From Salinisphaera sp. LB1 (lineage in GTDB: Bacteria; Pseudomonadota; Gammaproteobacteria; Nevskiales; Salinisphaeraceae): a DNA stretch of 64,000 nucleotides. Positions 63,000 through 64,000 of the stretch are shown here, piece after piece. The stretch's first letter is position 1; the number at the start of each line of letters is the position of its first letter. The notes beneath the pieces are model-generated. The model ran no database searches. It was not told where the DNA came from and saw only the letters and a program-made list of their open reading frames with translations. A program made the translations under genes and the position numbers. The stretch is taken from contig NZ_CP029488.1 of NCBI RefSeq assembly GCF_003177035.1, positions 682,001-746,000 on the forward strand, read 5' to 3'.

Positions 63000-63020
63000 C
63001 GGCCGGCCAGTGACCGGCCG
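63000..63020. terminator. Hairpin between convergent DUF2452-like gene and DAHP synthase
   Basis: A 7-bp stem CGGCCGG / CCGGCCG around a 7-nt loop, 57 nt after the left gene and 25 nt after the DAHP synthase stop. No U-tract on either side. Confidence 0.4.
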
Positions 63021-63044
63021 CGATCCAGCGGTTGGTTTCGCGGG

Positions 63045-64000
63045 TCAGCGATCACAGGCAGCGCGTATCGCCTCGGCCGTGGCCTGCCAGCCCAGGCATT
63101 CGTCGGTGATCGACACGCCGTAGGCGAGATCGCCGCCCAGGGCCTGCTTGCCGTGCTCGATATGGCTTTCGAGCATGACGCCGGCGATCGCCTGCTCGCC
63201 GGCGCGCCGGCGCGCCCCGAGTTCGGCCATGACCTCGGCCTGGCGCGCCGCGACCTTGCCGCTGTTGGCATGGCTGCAATCGACAATCAGGCGCTCGGGG
63301 CAGCCCAGTGCCGCCAGCGCGCCGCGCGCCCGGGCCACGCTTTCGACGTCGTGATTGGCCCCGCCGCGGCCGCCGCGCAGGATCAGGTGTGCGTCCGGAT
63401 TGCCGGGCGTGGCGATCGCCGCCGGCCGGCCATGGCGATCGGTGCCGAGATAGTGCTGCGGGTGCGACGCCGCGGCGATGGCGTCGATCGCGGTGCCGAT
63501 CGCGCCGTCGGTGCCGTTCTTGAAACCGACCGGCAGATCGAGCGCGCTGGCGCGCTCGCGATGGGTCTGCGATTCGGTGGTGCGCGCACCGATCGCGGCC
63601 CAGGACAACACGTCCGACAGATAATCGGCGGCGATCGGGGTGAGCAGCTCGGTGGCGACCGGCAGGCCCAGCTCGGCCAGCTCGATCAACAGGCCACGGG
63701 CGGCGGCGAGACCGGCGCCGATATCGTTGCTGCCGTCGAGATGCGGGTCGTGCAGCAGACCTTTCCAGCCTATGGTCGTGCGTGGTTTCTCGACGTAGGC
63801 GCGCATCACCAGCACGGCATCGTCGGCGCATTCGGCGGCCAGTTCGGCCAGCCGGGCGCCATAGTCGAGCGCCGACGCTCGGTCGTGCAGCGAGCACGGG
63901 CCAGCGACGATCAGCAGGCGGTCGTCACGGCCGGCGAGAATAGCGCGGATCAGATCCCTTTGATGCCCGATGCGGGCCGCCAGCATGGGGGCAATCGGCA
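63045..64000 (-). CDS. DAHP synthase, class I (AroF/G/H type), N-terminus beyond the window
   Basis: The visible part (about 318 residues) carries LLIVAGPCSLHD, EKPRTTIGWKGLLHDPHLD, WAAIGARTTESQTHRE, GFKNGTDG, DCSHANSGK and VMLESHIEHGKQ, all marks of the class I enzyme that condenses phosphoenolpyruvate and erythrose-4-phosphate in aromatic synthesis. About 30-35 N-terminal residues seem to be missing to the right; the feedback type (Phe, Tyr or Trp) cannot be told. Confidence 0.93.
   Translation of the reverse strand, partial: PIAPMLAARIGHQRDLIRAILAGRDDRLLIVAGPCSLHDRASALDYGARLAELAAECADDAVLVMRAYVEKPRTTIGWKGLLHDPHLDGSNDIGAGLAAARGLLIELAELGLPVATELLTPIAADYLSDVLSWAAIGARTTESQTHRERASALDLPVGFKNGTDGAIGTAIDAIAAASHPQHYLGTDRHGRPAAIATPGNPDAHLILRGGRGGANHDVESVARARGALAALGCPERLIVDCSHANSGKVAARQAEVMAELGARRRAGEQAIAGVMLESHIEHGKQALGGDLAYGVSITDECLGWQATAEAIRAACDR

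Overview
The window is a GC-rich chromosomal segment that starts in the ribosomal and RNA-polymerase core of a gammaproteobacterium. The evidence is the order tRNA-Thr, tRNA-Tyr, tRNA-Gly, tRNA-Thr, tuf, secE, nusG, rplKAJL, rpoBC, rpsLG, fusA, tuf, rpsJ, rplC, together with SthA, UxuA, AidB-like, EmrAB-like and PlsY proteins. A marine or halophilic lineage such as Salinisphaera is a guess from protein flavour, not something the sequence proves.

Region 1 (1-18.7 kb, all minus strand) runs in transcription order from tuf copy 2 through tRNA-Trp, secE, nusG, rplK, rplA, rplJ, rplL, rpoB and rpoC, then the str operon rpsL-rpsG-fusA-tuf copy 1, then rpsJ and the first part of rplC. The two tuf genes encode identical proteins but start with GTG (copy 1) and ATG (copy 2). 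Visible control elements are an RNA-structured rplJ leader, hairpins between rplL and rpoB, a strong promoter plus attenuator-like hairpin before rpsL, and an extended -10 promoter before rplC.

Region 2 (18.7-24.8 kb) is the tRNA cluster, which has been opened up. An amino-acid permease and an outer-membrane protein lie between the first tRNA-Thr and tRNA-Tyr. Two repeat units of about 175 bp, each ending in a copy of the tRNA-Tyr 3' end, lie between tRNA-Tyr and tRNA-Gly. An OprB-like porin follows, with a Fur-type box placed inside its promoter.

Region 3 (24.8-31 kb, minus strand) is a tightly packed set: M61 peptidase, long-chain acyl-CoA synthetase, PlsY and BirA. A HAD phosphatase lies upstream, separated by a 299-bp inverted-repeat element. 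murB and an AidB-like acyl-CoA dehydrogenase point the other way (31.2-34.1 kb).

Region 4 (34.1-38.9 kb) is a four-gene efflux operon (MarR regulator, TolC-like channel, EmrA-like adaptor, EmrB-like pump). Each junction overlaps by 4 nt, and a clear palindromic operator overlaps the promoter.

Region 5 (38.9-50.1 kb) holds PilZ, MBL and NUDIX genes, a gamma-glutamylcyclotransferase-like gene, two MFS carriers, a BASS carrier, maf, a patatin-like lipase, pyk and a small repeat element. Region 6 (49-64 kb) holds a hexuronate module (uxuA, LacI regulator, kdgK), a His/Asp-rich small lipoprotein next to a YtrB-type ABC exporter, the NAD synthesis genes nadB-nadC-nadA, a MATE pump, an unknown lipoprotein, sthA, a DUF2452-like gene and a partial DAHP synthase at the right edge.
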